Shown: positions 51,551 through 61,178, counted from the stretch's first letter. The stretch: 64,000 nt of DNA from Haloimpatiens sp042688525 (GCF_042688525.2 NZ_JBHWAB010000001.1:1178001-1242000); one strand, 5' to 3'. Numbers and translations are program-made. Notes: generated by a model not told the origin, from the sequence alone.

Positions 51551-53704
51551 TTGAGTTCAGAAGAAGGGAGGAATTATTCTAAAATATATTTTATTTTTAG
51601 AATAATAAAAATGAGAAATGATAAAGTATTAGATATGTGTTTAAGTGTTATTAGTAAAGATAAGTATGAAGATATTGAAGAGATAATTGATATAGATAAT
51701 GATATAATTAAATTTTTGTGTAATAGCGAAATAGGAATAATTTTTTTAAATGAAAAGTTAGAGATAAAAAGATATATAAATGGAATAACTAAATATATAA
51801 GTGTAAGTGATAAATATATTGGTAAAAGTATAAAAAATGTAAGTACAAGATTAAAAAATGTAGAACTATATAGTTTGTGTAAAAAGGTGATAGAAACAGG
51901 TGAAAAACAAGAAAAAAAGGTTCATACAGACAAAGGAGAATATTTTATTCTAAAAATATTACCTAATTTTAAGAGTAATATGAAAGTAAAAGGAGTAATA
52001 ATAACTTTAAATGATATATCCCAATTAGTAGAAGTATATGGTGAATTAGAGAAATTAGCATGTGCAGTTAAGCAAAGTCCTAGCGAAATTATAATAATAG
52101 ATATAGATACAAAAATAGAATATGTAAATGGAGCTTTTACTAAAATTACAGGATATGATTTTGAAGAAGTATATGGTAAAAATATTTTTGATGTAAAATT
52201 TAATAATAGTACAAATGAAGAAGTTGACCATATTCATTTTATAATAAAAAATGGACAAACTTGGAAAAAACAGATTGTTAGTAAAAAGAAAAATGGGGAA
52301 TTATATATAGAAAAAGTAATAATATCTCCAATTACGAGCAGCGATGGAAACATTAAAAATTTTTTAGTTATAATGGAGGATATAAGTAAACAGAAAAAGG
52401 ACGAAGAAAAAATTCTATTCTTAGCATATCACGACACATTAACAGGACTTTATAATAGAAGTAAAATAGAAGAATTATTTTATAAAAACTTAAAATTTGA
52501 TGAAAAGAAAAATATTGCTCTATTGTTTTTAGATATTGACAGATTCAAGATGATAAATGATACTTTAGGACATGATGTTGGAGATAGACTTCTTCAATTA
52601 GTAGCACAGAAAATAAGATGTATAATAAATAAAAATGGCATTGTTTCAAGAATGGGTGGAGATGAATTTGCTATTTTATTGACTGAAAATGTTACTGAAA
52701 AGTCAGTTGTAAAAATAGCTAGAAAAATAATTGAAGATATAAAAAAAGGTTTTAAAGTAAATGACTTTAATATAAATATAACTATGAGTATAGGAATTGC
52801 AATATATCCTTATTCGGGAAAGGATTTTAAAACTTTATTGAAAAATGCTGATATTTCTATGTATAAAGCAAAAGAAGAAGGAAGAGATAGATATAAAATA
52901 TATTATCCTTATATGGAAAGTAAGATGTTAAAAAATATGCTTATAGAAAATTCATTAAACAAGGCATTAGAAGATAATGAGTTTACTATTTATTATCAAC
53001 CACAGGTAGATATAAAGACTAGAAAAATTGTAGGGGCAGAAGCATTGTTAAGATGGAATAGTAGTGAATTAGGAATTGTAAGTCCATCAGAGTTTATTCC
53101 TATAGCTGAAGAAACAGGAATTATTAAAAAGTTAGGATTATGGGTGTTAAAACAAGTATGTTTACAAAATATGAAATGGAGAAAAAAAGGGTTAAAGCAA
53201 TTAAAAATTTCTGTTAACGTATCAGTACAACAGCTAAAAGATGTACACTTTATAAATAAATTAAAACAAATATTAAAAGATACACAAATGAATACAGAAT
53301 TTTTAGAATTGGAAATTACAGAAACTAGTACACTTAATAATTTAGAATTTGTAATTAAAGCATTAAATGGCATAAGAGAAATGGGAATAGATATTGCATT
53401 AGATGATTTTGGAACGGGATATTCTTCAATGAGTTATTTAAAAAAATATCCTATAAATACTTTAAAAATAGATAAATCCTTAGTAGATGGTGTTAATGAA
53501 AAATCTGTAGATGAAGCTATTGTAAGAGCAGTAATAGTTATGGCTAAAGCTTTGAAATTGAAAGTAGTTGCAGAAGGAGTAGAAAAGGAAGGACAATTTA
53601 GATTTTTGGATAAAGAAAATTGTGATATTATTCAGGGATATTTATTTAGTAAACCGGTACTCTCTGAGGAAATAGAACGTATGCTCAAAAAAGAATATTT
53701 ATAA
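51551..53704 (+). CDS. PAS-GGDEF-EAL cyclic-di-GMP turnover protein
   Basis: A 717-residue cytoplasmic signalling protein. Residues about 50-165 look like a divergent sensor domain and 170-275 are a PAS domain (ITGYDFEEVYGKNIFDV). The GGDEF domain keeps GGDEF at 369-373 (diguanylate cyclase), and I see no RxxD inhibitory site just before it. The EAL domain has EALLRW from 497 and DDFGTGYSS, so phosphodiesterase activity is also likely. There are no membrane segments. The start is uncertain: TTG 51551 has AGGAAAG 11 nt upstream, while the later ATG 51611 lacks a site. Confidence 0.92.
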   Translation: MSSEEGRNYSKIYFIFRIIKMRNDKVLDMCLSVISKDKYEDIEEIIDIDNDIIKFLCNSEIGIIFLNEKLEIKRYINGITKYISVSDKYIGKSIKNVSTRLKNVELYSLCKKVIETGEKQEKKVHTDKGEYFILKILPNFKSNMKVKGVIITLNDISQLVEVYGELEKLACAVKQSPSEIIIIDIDTKIEYVNGAFTKITGYDFEEVYGKNIFDVKFNNSTNEEVDHIHFIIKNGQTWKKQIVSKKKNGELYIEKVIISPITSSDGNIKNFLVIMEDISKQKKDEEKILFLAYHDTLTGLYNRSKIEELFYKNLKFDEKKNIALLFLDIDRFKMINDTLGHDVGDRLLQLVAQKIRCIINKNGIVSRMGGDEFAILLTENVTEKSVVKIARKIIEDIKKGFKVNDFNINITMSIGIAIYPYSGKDFKTLLKNADISMYKAKEEGRDRYKIYYPYMESKMLKNMLIENSLNKALEDNEFTIYYQPQVDIKTRKIVGAEALLRWNSSELGIVSPSEFIPIAEETGIIKKLGLWVLKQVCLQNMKWRKKGLKQLKISVNVSVQQLKDVHFINKLKQILKDTQMNTEFLELEITETSTLNNLEFVIKALNGIREMGIDIALDDFGTGYSSMSYLKKYPINTLKIDKSLVDGVNEKSVDEAIVRAVIVMAKALKLKVVAEGVEKEGQFRFLDKENCDIIQGYLFSKPVLSEEIERMLKKEYL

Positions 53705-53859
53705 AAAATTTTATAATATTTATTGAAATAATAGTAAAATAGTGGTATAAATATATTGTTGTAAAAAAATAGATATTATATGAAATTTAATTAATTTAAA
53801 ATAAAAATAGAATATATGTAAAATAATGTTGTTGAATTTATAGTTAGGGGAGAATTTTG

Positions 53860-54039
53860 GTGAACAATTTTACTGAGTTAAAAGATGAAATAGAAAATAC
53901 TAGAACAAAATTAAATAAACTTATTAGAGAGAATGAAGGAGATATATCAAATGAAAAGATAATTAAATTAAGTCAATTATTGGACAAGTTATTAGTAGAT
54001 TATATTAGAAAAAATACTTTTCAGTATAAATATAATTAA
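53860..54039 (+). CDS. Spo0E-like aspartyl-phosphate phosphatase
   Basis: A 59-residue helical-hairpin peptide with the family signature KLSQLLDKLLVDYIRK (SQxLDxxxxxY). Spo0E-type peptides dephosphorylate Spo0A~P and delay sporulation in Bacillus; clostridial members have been proposed to act likewise. GTG 53860 lies 7 nt after AGGGGAGA; TTG 53857 is possible. It is a single gene with its own terminator. Confidence 0.85.
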   Translation: MNNFTELKDEIENTRTKLNKLIRENEGDISNEKIIKLSQLLDKLLVDYIRKNTFQYKYN

Positions 54040-54053
54040 AAATTATAAGTTTT

Positions 54054-54091
54054 ATAAGTTTCTTAAAGATATAGAAACTTATTTTTTTTTC
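54054..54091 (+). terminator. Terminator after the Spo0E-like gene
   Basis: ATAAGTTTC (54054-54062) pairs with GAAACTTAT (54074-54082), followed by nine T. Confidence 0.85.
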
Positions 54092-54270
54092 ACAATATAA
54101 GTTTTTATTTTATTAGAAAATATTTAAAATTACTTGATAAATAAAGTCTATTTCATTATCATTGTACTTGTAAAGTAAAAATTTCAACTTATGAAAATAT
54201 TAGTTATTATTAACTAATATATGAAATAAATTTTAAACTAGGGGAAATTTATAAAAGAGGCGATTTAATT

Positions 54271-55185
54271 ATGAAAAAAGGATATGTGTACATTATTTTA
54301 ACAGCATTTATTTTTAGCACTATGGAAATAGCAGGGAAAATGGTGGTTGGAGAATTGAATTCATTCCAAGTAACATTTTTGAGATTTTTAATAGGGGCTG
54401 TTATGTTATTTCCTTTTGCAATAAAGGATTTGAAAAGAAAAAATCTTAAATTAAAGAAGAAAGATTTACTTTATTTTATTTTTACAGGTACTATATGTGT
54501 TCCAATTTCTATGGCATTACTTCAAATTGCAGTGGAATATACAAAGGAAGCTTCGATAACTGCTGTAATTTTTTGTACAAACCCTATTTTTACTATACCT
54601 TTTGCAGTTTTATTACTCAAAGATAAGATAACAAAACAAACTATTTATTCTATTGTATTGTGTATTATTGGAATCTTATTCATTTTTAATCCTTTCAAAA
54701 TGAATGTTGATGTAAATGTTATCAAAGGTATGCTTATTGCTTTAGCATCTGCAATTTCATTTTCACTATATACTGTTGTAAGTAAAAAGAAGTTAAAAGT
54801 ATATGGAGGTTCAGTTTTTAACTTTTTTACATTTTTTATTGGTGACTTAGTATTATTAATATTTCTATTATTAAAAGATATTCCTATAATAAGTGGCATT
54901 ACTACAAAAAATATACCAACTATTTTGTATATGGGAATTATAATTACAGGAGTTGGATATATCTTTTATTTGAAAGCTATAGAAGAAACATCACCTATAA
55001 AGGCATCAACAGCATTTTTTATAAAACCTGCTCTTGCACCAATACTTGCATTAATATTTCTTAAAGAAAATCTTACTATAAATATTATTGCTGGAATATG
55101 TTTTATAATAATAGGGTCTATAATAGGATCTAGAAAAAGTACAAAGTATAAAGTTCAAAGTACAAATAAGGAAATTGTGCCTTAA
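54271..55185 (+). CDS. EamA-family (DMT) transporter
   Basis: A 304-residue permease with ten membrane helices arranged as two EamA repeats (about 5-137 and 150-285), e.g. FSTMEIAGKMVVGELN and FKMNVDVNVIKGMLIALASA. It probably exports or imports a small metabolite; the substrate is unknown. ATG 54271 follows AGAGGCG. The last 17 codons (from about 55135) are encoded by a copy of a palindromic repeat, so the C-terminal tail STKYKVQSTNKEIVP is probably not ancestral. Confidence 0.9.
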   Translation: MKKGYVYIILTAFIFSTMEIAGKMVVGELNSFQVTFLRFLIGAVMLFPFAIKDLKRKNLKLKKKDLLYFIFTGTICVPISMALLQIAVEYTKEASITAVIFCTNPIFTIPFAVLLLKDKITKQTIYSIVLCIIGILFIFNPFKMNVDVNVIKGMLIALASAISFSLYTVVSKKKLKVYGGSVFNFFTFFIGDLVLLIFLLLKDIPIISGITTKNIPTILYMGIIITGVGYIFYLKAIEETSPIKASTAFFIKPALAPILALIFLKENLTINIIAGICFIIIGSIIGSRKSTKYKVQSTNKEIVP

Positions 55186-55200
55186 GGTACAATTTCTACA
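55136..55200. repeat. Short palindromic repeat (AAGTACAAAGT family), copy 3
   Basis: AAAAGTACAAAGTATAAAGT, then TCAAAGTACAAATAAGG, leads into the hairpin GAAATTGTGCC/GGTACAATTTC (about 55172-55197). It overlaps the end of the EamA gene and supplies its stop codon. Confidence 0.65.
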
Positions 55201-55224
55201 TCTTAAAATATAAATATTTGAAAA

Positions 55225-55268
55225 AAAGCATATATAGCTTATGTTTATGCTATATATGCTTTTGTTTT
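55225..55268. terminator. Bidirectional terminator
   Basis: AAAGCATATATAGC (55225-55238) pairs with GCTATATATGCTTT (55249-55262), with A's before and T's after, between convergent genes. Confidence 0.85.
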
Positions 55269-55470
55269 AGCAATCTAAAAAGCTTAAAAGAATAAGCAGA
55301 CCAATTATACTTTTACATCCATAATTACAACCACAACCACATCTATTAAATAAACCTAAAAAAGGAAAACAACCACATCCGGGTCTATAATTATTATATC
55401 CATATCCATAATTGCAGCAACATTTATTGCAGCAATTATAATTAGAACAACAATGATGTTTATGACTCAT
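55267..55470 (-). CDS. Small Cys/Gly/Tyr-rich peptide
   Basis: A 67-residue peptide that starts MSHKHHCCSNYNCCNKCC, passes through a Tyr/Gly/Asn patch and GCGCNYGC, and ends in a hydrophobic tail IIGLLILLSFLDC. A strong AAAGGAGGG site precedes the ATG. The plan (His/Lys head, Cys-rich middle, hydrophobic end) is the same as in the 5.6-6.6 kb cluster. It lies at the start of the spore-surface-like region, but its function is unknown. Confidence 0.7.
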   Translation of the reverse strand: MSHKHHCCSNYNCCNKCCCNYGYGYNNYRPGCGCFPFLGLFNRCGCGCNYGCKSIIGLLILLSFLDC

Positions 55471-55699
55471 AGTATCCCTCCTTTATGTTTAAGTAGTTTT
55501 CAGCAAAGTTTAAGCATTCTAGTATATAGGAAAGATACTGATAATATAGTATATGCTCAAATAAAAAAAATGTAAACAAATGTTATAAAAATTAGAAAAT
55601 TTTATTTGTTTTTTTATTAGAATATTTGCTTTATTTAGTAAATACTTTTTAAAATGTTTTCATACAATGTACTAATATGATTATAGGAAAGAGGATAAT

Positions 55700-56287
55700 A
55701 TGAGTAAAAATAGTGATTATTATATTGAATTAAATAATAAAGTTGAAAAAATACTAAAGAAGTGTGAATTCTTAGGAAGTGGTCATAATGGAATAGTATA
55801 TTCAATTAATAATAAAAAAGTAATTAAAATTTTTAAATATAAAAAAGTTTGTCAAAAAGAGTATAGTATTTTGAAGAAAACTAAAGATAGTAAATATTTT
55901 CCTGATGTGTATGATTGGGGCGATTATTACATTATAAGAGATTATGTAGGTGGGGAACGTCTAGATAAATATATTAAAAAGAAAGGATTTAATAAAAAAA
56001 TAGCACATAATATTATAAAACTTATTAAAGAATTTGAAAGGCTTCATTTTAATAAGTTAGATATTAGATGTAAAGATTTATATGTAGGAAAAAATTTTTC
56101 TTTAACAGTAATTGATCCTAAAAATAATTATTCTAAAAATGTAATTTATCCTAGACATTTAATGAAAGGATTAAATAAATTAGGTGCATTAGATGAATTC
56201 TTGTCAGTAGTTAAAGATGAGAAACCTGATGTATACGAGTTCTGGAATTTAAAAATTAGAGAATATTTAGATAAGGGAATTAAATAA
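55700..56287 (+). CDS. Protein-kinase-fold protein
   Basis: A 195-residue minimal kinase-like protein. The Gly loop GSGHNG lies at 26-31, the ATP-binding Lys is K43 in VIKIF, Glu54 may be the partner, and a hinge-like IIRDYVGGE follows. The catalytic Asp121 is in LDIRCKDLYV rather than HRDxxxxN, and the metal Asp139 is in IDPKN rather than DFG. This matches the short Bacillus YrzF/SpkX-like group more than full Hanks kinases. Phosphorylation of spore coat proteins is known for other short kinases, and the neighbours here look spore-related, but the substrate is not known. Confidence 0.78.
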   Translation: MSKNSDYYIELNNKVEKILKKCEFLGSGHNGIVYSINNKKVIKIFKYKKVCQKEYSILKKTKDSKYFPDVYDWGDYYIIRDYVGGERLDKYIKKKGFNKKIAHNIIKLIKEFERLHFNKLDIRCKDLYVGKNFSLTVIDPKNNYSKNVIYPRHLMKGLNKLGALDEFLSVVKDEKPDVYEFWNLKIREYLDKGIK

Positions 56288-56390
56288 GGAAATGTACAGT
56301 GTATTAGACAATATTTTTATATTATAAAATAAAACTTGTATAAGAACAGGAATATTTGAATGAAAATTAAAAATTAATAATTTAACTTTC

Positions 56391-56657
56391 GCAGACAAAA
56401 TACAATCGCTACGGGAAATGATATCTTGCGTAAGAAACATTTAACATCAATTAAGAATTAATAATTGAAAATTAATAATGAAGGTTGATTTTTGCTTTAG
56501 CAAAAATTTAAAATTATATATTAGTTATTTTGCCCTAAGGCAAAATTTCCTTAATTATTAATTATTCATTATTAACTATTAATTATTTTTAAAGTGAAAG
56601 GTTTCTAAGCAAGATATCATTTCCCGTAGCGGATATGTTCCATCTGCGAAAGTTGAA
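56391..56657. repeat. Nested palindromic repeat, copy H (core type 2)
   Basis: A 267-bp element in reverse orientation to copies B and C. The left end is TTAACTTTCGCAGACAAA with CGCTACGGGAAATGATATCT, then GCGTAAGAAACATTTAACAT; the right end is GTTTCTAAGCAAGATATCAT, then TTCCCGTAGCGG and CTGCGAAAGTTGAA. The core has GGTTGATTTTTGCTTTAGCA and TTTTGCCCTAAGGCAAAATT, as in B and C. Its end is 4 bp from the stop codon of the minus-strand gene at 56662. Confidence 0.87.
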
Positions 56658-56661
56658 TTAT

Positions 56662-57063
56662 TTAACTAATGGTAGTAGATTCTATACCTTCATCACAATA
56701 ATTAGAACAATCTGTACATTTTAAACAATAACTATCTCCAGGTTGAGGTTTAACTATTAAAGGTTTTATATCTACATCATTGTACCAAATTTTTATTACA
56801 TAACATTTATTAGGACAAAGAGGACCAAATAAAAATTGACCATATACGTCTGTGAAAGTATGAGTTATAGAACATATTGAAAGTGGATTTTTAGGATCTT
56901 TTAAAAGTAATAGTTTTACAACTGCATTTTTTACTGGTTTATTGTTTCTGTCAATTACAGTTCCATGTATAACACTTCTTTTTTCTTCAGGTATCTTCAC
57001 CAAGGCTTCAATTTGTTGATTTTCTTTTGGGGTGAATTTAAATTTTACTAGTTGAGCACCCAT
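56662..57063 (-). CDS. Carboxypeptidase-regulatory-like (prealbumin-fold) protein
   Basis: A 133-residue protein whose middle (about 32-100) reads as a carboxypeptidase regulatory/transthyretin-like beta sandwich: VIHGTVIDRNNKPVKNAVVK, then FTDVYGQFLFGPLCPNKCY and IKIWYND. The C terminus is Cys-rich (YCLKCTDCSNYCDEG). There is no signal peptide. Start ATG at 57063 behind AGGAGGTTTATCG. Such domains occur in clostridial spore-surface proteins; a coat or exosporium role is inferred from neighbours. Confidence 0.7.
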   Translation of the reverse strand: MGAQLVKFKFTPKENQQIEALVKIPEEKRSVIHGTVIDRNNKPVKNAVVKLLLLKDPKNPLSICSITHTFTDVYGQFLFGPLCPNKCYVIKIWYNDVDIKPLIVKPQPGDSYCLKCTDCSNYCDEGIESTTIS

Positions 57064-57256
57064 CGATAAACCTCCTAATTTATATATGCTTATATTTAAT
57101 CATATGTAAATTTAGTGTGTGGTGTTACTTATGTAAATACAAATAACCTTAAATATATTATTGGGATTCTTACATAATGAAAAAAATAAGGGAATATACT
57201 TCAATATTTTTAATATATATATATTAGTTAAATTATTAAAGGTAGGAGTAGAATAT

Positions 57257-57916
57257 ATGCTTAGAAATTTTATTAATATAGAAGGTTTAATAAGTGAAGA
57301 AGAATTAGCTAATATGTCATTTGAAAATGTTATAGAAAAATGTGATAAAGAGTATATTTTTATACCTTATGACAAACCAGAAATTGAAAATATATGTGAA
57401 GTGTTTATTGATATAGAATTAAAATCAAAAAAAATTATGAAATATAAAAGAGGCAGTATAGTAATTCTTGATGGAATTAGAAATTATAAAATATTATGTA
57501 CAGAAAAATTAAATAAGAATAAAATAGTAGTTTTAAATTTGAAAAGTACTTTTAATGTATATTTTAAAGTACCATGTGAAGGTAAAGAAATAAGAGGCAT
57601 TGATGTGAAAGTTCTTGATTCCTATTTTTCAATTGTAGATAGTAAAACAATAAGTAATAATATGATAATGCTTTTATGTATACATTGTTATGGTGATAAA
57701 ACGTTTGAAGATGGAAATTCATATGAAAGTACTCTTATGATACCAAATGAAGATTTAAATGTTGAAAATTTAAATAAAAGTAATTTGCAAAAAAATGATG
57801 AAATATCTGTAACAGATCAAGAGATAGCGTTGAATAAAAAATTAAGCAATAATAAAAAAATATTAAATAAAGATTTTGATGACAAGCATATAGATATAGA
57901 TAGTGAATTTTTATAG
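57257..57916 (+). CDS. SPOCS/DUF3794-like protein
   Basis: A 219-residue protein from ATG 57257 (GTAGGAGTAG site; the frame is open from 57161 without a ribosome site). Residues about 30-150 resemble the SPOCS domain (DUF3794), as in SipL: YDKPEIENICEVFIDIELKS, then GIRNYKILCTEK, and a closing VKVLDSYFSIVDSKT. The C-terminal third is a polar, Asn/Lys/Asp-rich tail. SPOCS domains are found in clostridial spore coat assembly proteins. It lies 20 nt before the glycosyltransferase gene. Confidence 0.68.
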   Translation: MLRNFINIEGLISEEELANMSFENVIEKCDKEYIFIPYDKPEIENICEVFIDIELKSKKIMKYKRGSIVILDGIRNYKILCTEKLNKNKIVVLNLKSTFNVYFKVPCEGKEIRGIDVKVLDSYFSIVDSKTISNNMIMLLCIHCYGDKTFEDGNSYESTLMIPNEDLNVENLNKSNLQKNDEISVTDQEIALNKKLSNNKKILNKDFDDKHIDIDSEFL

Positions 57917-57936
57917 TTTGCATAAGGAGGTATGAA

Positions 57937-59080
57937 ATGAATATTTGCATAGATGGATTAGGAATTAAGTTACTTAAGGGAAGTGGTATATATACTTATA
58001 CTTATGGATTGTTAAATGGGTTATTAGAATATTATTCACAGCAAAAATACTATATTATTTGGGATAAAGTGAAAAATGAAGAAGAAAATCAATGAATTTC
58101 ATAATTATAATAAATTAAACTATGTTGAATTATCTATAAACAGAAAAAATGATGATTATAGTAGTATATCAGAAGTTATTAATAAAAATAATATAAAGAT
58201 ATATCATTCACCTAATAATGGATTTAGTTTGCCACAAAACAAGGAATGTACGTATATATCTACAATACATGAATTATATGCATTAAGTAATGAAGAAAAA
58301 GTAGATGAGAAGTATTGTAAAAAATTTTATTATAGTATTCCTAAAGCTATAATTAATTCTGACAAAATAATTGTTGTTTCTGATTTTATAAAAAGTGAAT
58401 TGAAATCATATTTCAATATAAAGGAGGATAAGGTAAAAACTATTTATCCAGGGTGTTCTAAAATTTTTAAACCAATATCTAAAGAAGTAGTGAAAAATTA
58501 TTTACATAAAAAATATAATTTAGACGATGAATATATATTGTTTTGCGGTAGCATACATCCAAGAAAACAATTAGAAAAATTTATATATATTTTTTCAAAA
58601 ATTCAAAAGAAAATTCCAAAATTAAAATTTGTTATCATAGGAAAAATTAATGGAAAAAGGAGCAATTATTATAATAAGTTAAAAGAAAATATAAAAAAAT
58701 TAGATATACAAGAAAGTGTTATATTTATGAATATGATAGAACAAAAATATATGACTTACTTTTATTGTGGTGCTAAATGTGTAGTTGATTTTTCTGAGTA
58801 TGAGGGGTTTCCTATGAATTGTGTAGAAGCGTTGAAATGTAATACACCTGTTATTTGTACAAACTCTTCTTCATTTAAAGAAATCTTAGATAAAAAAGCT
58901 ATGTATGTTGATATAGAAAGACAGAATTTAATAGAAGATTTAATTATTGAGTTAATCACTAATGAAAAATATAGAGAAAAGAAAATACAACTCATTAAAT
59001 GTTTTGATGAAGAAAACAAGTACACATGGAAGCATTCAATTGATGAACATGTAAAAGTGTATGAAGAATTTTTAAGTTAA
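57937..59080 (+). pseudogene. GT4-family glycosyltransferase, frameshifted
   Basis: The frame from ATG 57937 (AAGGAGG site) starts MNICIDGLGIKLLKGSGIYT, a typical GT4 N terminus, but stops at 58095. The second frame (58076-59080) carries the rest: NIKIYHSPNNGFSLP, YISTIHELYAL, YPGCSKIF, ILFCGSIHPRKQLEKFIYIF and VDFSEYEGFPMNCVEALKCN (nucleotide-sugar-binding E). Neither part alone is a complete enzyme. Removing one A from the A5 run at 58072-58076 joins them into about 380 residues, the usual family length. It may be a mutation, phase variation or an error in the read. In this context an exosporium glycosylation role is likely. Confidence 0.8.
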
Positions 59081-59169
59081 TGTCACGTTTTTTTAGTAAT
59101 ATTTTAGTCTATATAATATTTTTATGAATATAAATTATGTAGTAGTGGTTAATATGAGGGAGTGTTTAT

Positions 59170-60606
59170 ATGCTGCATAAGATAGGAATTTGTAGATGCA
59201 AATCAGAAGGTATGAAATATTTTACTCAAGACTGTATTTCACAAAAAATAAGATTAGATGATAATTTACCTGATATAGATTATATAGTATCTTCTATGGT
59301 AGATTACGAAATTATATCTGTTGATACAATTAAAACAATAAAAGGAAAGTCTAATGATGAAAAGTATTCATCAGGAAAAAAAGCTGTAGTAAAAATAAAA
59401 TTTAAACAGAAAATAATGTATATTTCTAAGATACAAGATGAAAATGTTCATATTTTTGAGAATTATTTTTATCATAGTGTTTTTGTAGTTATACCAGAAA
59501 GGATAGAAGGTACAGATACTAAAGCATTAGTAAAATTTAAAAAATTAAAACCTATAGCATACATAGAAGATATAATTACTAAAAATATTGGTGTACGAGC
59601 AATTTTAAATTATATACATGTTTTATTTGAAATTAAATATATTCCAACATATGAACTATGTTATACAATACATTCTAGTTTTAAAAATAGCAATATTTTT
59701 ACATGCTTTAGTGATGGAAGTAATAATATACAAAACACATTCTATGAAAAAGAAAAAGTTATGATGCCTAAATGGTCTCAAGTAGGAAAAGAAATAGCAT
59801 TTTTGTGCTATAAGAAAAAAGAAAACCAATTGTGTATATTGAATCCTCAAACTTCTTTCATTAAGACAATCACAGATAAAAGAAAATTTGCTTTAATAAA
59901 AGATTTTTGTTGGATTGATAATGAGAATATTATCTTCTCAGGAAAAATAAAAGAAAATTTTGAGTTGTTTTCTATAAATATACGTACTTTAAATTATAAA
60001 CAATTAACTTTTTCTTCTAAAGGTGTTGAGAATTTTAAACCTAAGTATTTAAGTAAATATAATAAAATTGTTTTCTTAAGAAAAGAGAATAGAAAAAATA
60101 GTTTATGGCAAATGGATAGATATGATGGAGACTGCAAAGAAATAAATTCATTGTTTAATGCAAAAGATTTTTGTTTTACAATAGATGGCAATCACATTGC
60201 TAGTATAATAAAGTTTTCAACATGTTCTTGTGGAGTTGTTATTTTAAATTTGAAATGTCATGAAGAAAACATGGTGAAAATTCCAGATGGAATTAATTTA
60301 GTGAAAAAGATATCTTGTAGTCCAAGTTCTAATTTAATTGCATTTTTAGGAGGTAATTGTAATAAAGATGATATATATGTATACAATTTGGATAAAAATA
60401 GTTTAGAGAATTTAACTAATAATAATAAAGGCATAAAAATAAAAGATTTTACATGGTCACCGGAAGGAGATAAAATTTATTATTCATCAAATGGATTGCA
60501 ATATTATAATATATCCGGTATATTATTATCAAATTTAGAAAAATTTCAATTAACAAATATAGAGGCAGAGAATATAGAATTAAGTTATAGACCATGTATT
60601 TTTTAG
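59170..60606 (+). CDS. SPOCS domain-beta-propeller fusion protein
   Basis: A 478-residue cytosolic-type protein. Residues about 1-165 resemble a SPOCS/DUF3794 domain (ISQKIRLDDNLPDIDYIVSS, AVVKIKFKQKIMYI, VKFKKLKPIAYIEDI). The remainder has TolB/PD40-type propeller repeats: MMPKWSQVGKEIAFLCY, DFCWIDNENIIFSGKIKENF, FKPKYLSKYNKIVFLRKE, KISCSPSSNLIAFLGG, DFTWSPEGDKIYYSSNG. SPOCS domains take part in clostridial coat assembly, so this may be a scaffold. ATG 59170 follows GAGGGAG. Confidence 0.75.
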   Translation: MLHKIGICRCKSEGMKYFTQDCISQKIRLDDNLPDIDYIVSSMVDYEIISVDTIKTIKGKSNDEKYSSGKKAVVKIKFKQKIMYISKIQDENVHIFENYFYHSVFVVIPERIEGTDTKALVKFKKLKPIAYIEDIITKNIGVRAILNYIHVLFEIKYIPTYELCYTIHSSFKNSNIFTCFSDGSNNIQNTFYEKEKVMMPKWSQVGKEIAFLCYKKKENQLCILNPQTSFIKTITDKRKFALIKDFCWIDNENIIFSGKIKENFELFSINIRTLNYKQLTFSSKGVENFKPKYLSKYNKIVFLRKENRKNSLWQMDRYDGDCKEINSLFNAKDFCFTIDGNHIASIIKFSTCSCGVVILNLKCHEENMVKIPDGINLVKKISCSPSSNLIAFLGGNCNKDDIYVYNLDKNSLENLTNNNKGIKIKDFTWSPEGDKIYYSSNGLQYYNISGILLSNLEKFQLTNIEAENIELSYRPCIF

Positions 60607-60690
60607 AAAGACATATATTAAGATAGTGAATCAAAATATAACAATTATATATTTAGGTAAATAAAAATTTTATTGGAGGTTAACCTTATT

Positions 60691-61167
60691 ATGGCAAGTG
60701 TTGTTAGAGAGTTTATTGAATATTCCGGTTTAGCAGATTATATGCCTAATAATCCGGTATCATTTAAACAGATAAGTATTCAAGAAAACTTGAGTATTCC
60801 TGTAACAAAACCAGATATGGAGCAGATAGTAAAAGTTATGTGTGAAGTTTATATAACAAATACAAGAGTTATAAAAACGCCTAAGGCTACATCGTTAGAA
60901 GGTCAGAAATTAACAGGATGGAAAGTAATTATTGAGGGAGAAATAAAACAAAAAATTGAATATTCAGCACATGAGCCGACTCAATCACTTCATGCAGTAC
61001 ATTTTAATGTTCCATTTAGTTCATTTATAATATTACCAGAAGATTTTGTAGTGGGTACACCTATTAGTGTACAGGGATATATAGAGGATATATTTGTTAA
61101 GAAGATAGATAAAACACATATATTTAAAAATATTAGTATACTTTTAAATGCTGAGTTTTGTGAATAG
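60691..61167 (+). CDS. SPOCS/DUF3794 protein
   Basis: A 158-residue single-domain SPOCS protein: VTKPDMEQIVKVMCEVYITN, GWKVIIEGEIKQKIEYSAHE, and the family block QSLHAVHFNVPFSSFIILP and YIEDIFVKKID. I take ATG 60691, 10 nt after GGAGGT. It is followed 11 nt later by a paralogue, so they form a two-gene operon from a tandem duplication. Function by analogy is spore surface or coat assembly. Confidence 0.86.
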   Translation: MASVVREFIEYSGLADYMPNNPVSFKQISIQENLSIPVTKPDMEQIVKVMCEVYITNTRVIKTPKATSLEGQKLTGWKVIIEGEIKQKIEYSAHEPTQSLHAVHFNVPFSSFIILPEDFVVGTPISVQGYIEDIFVKKIDKTHIFKNISILLNAEFCE

Positions 61168-61178
61168 GAGACGGTATG

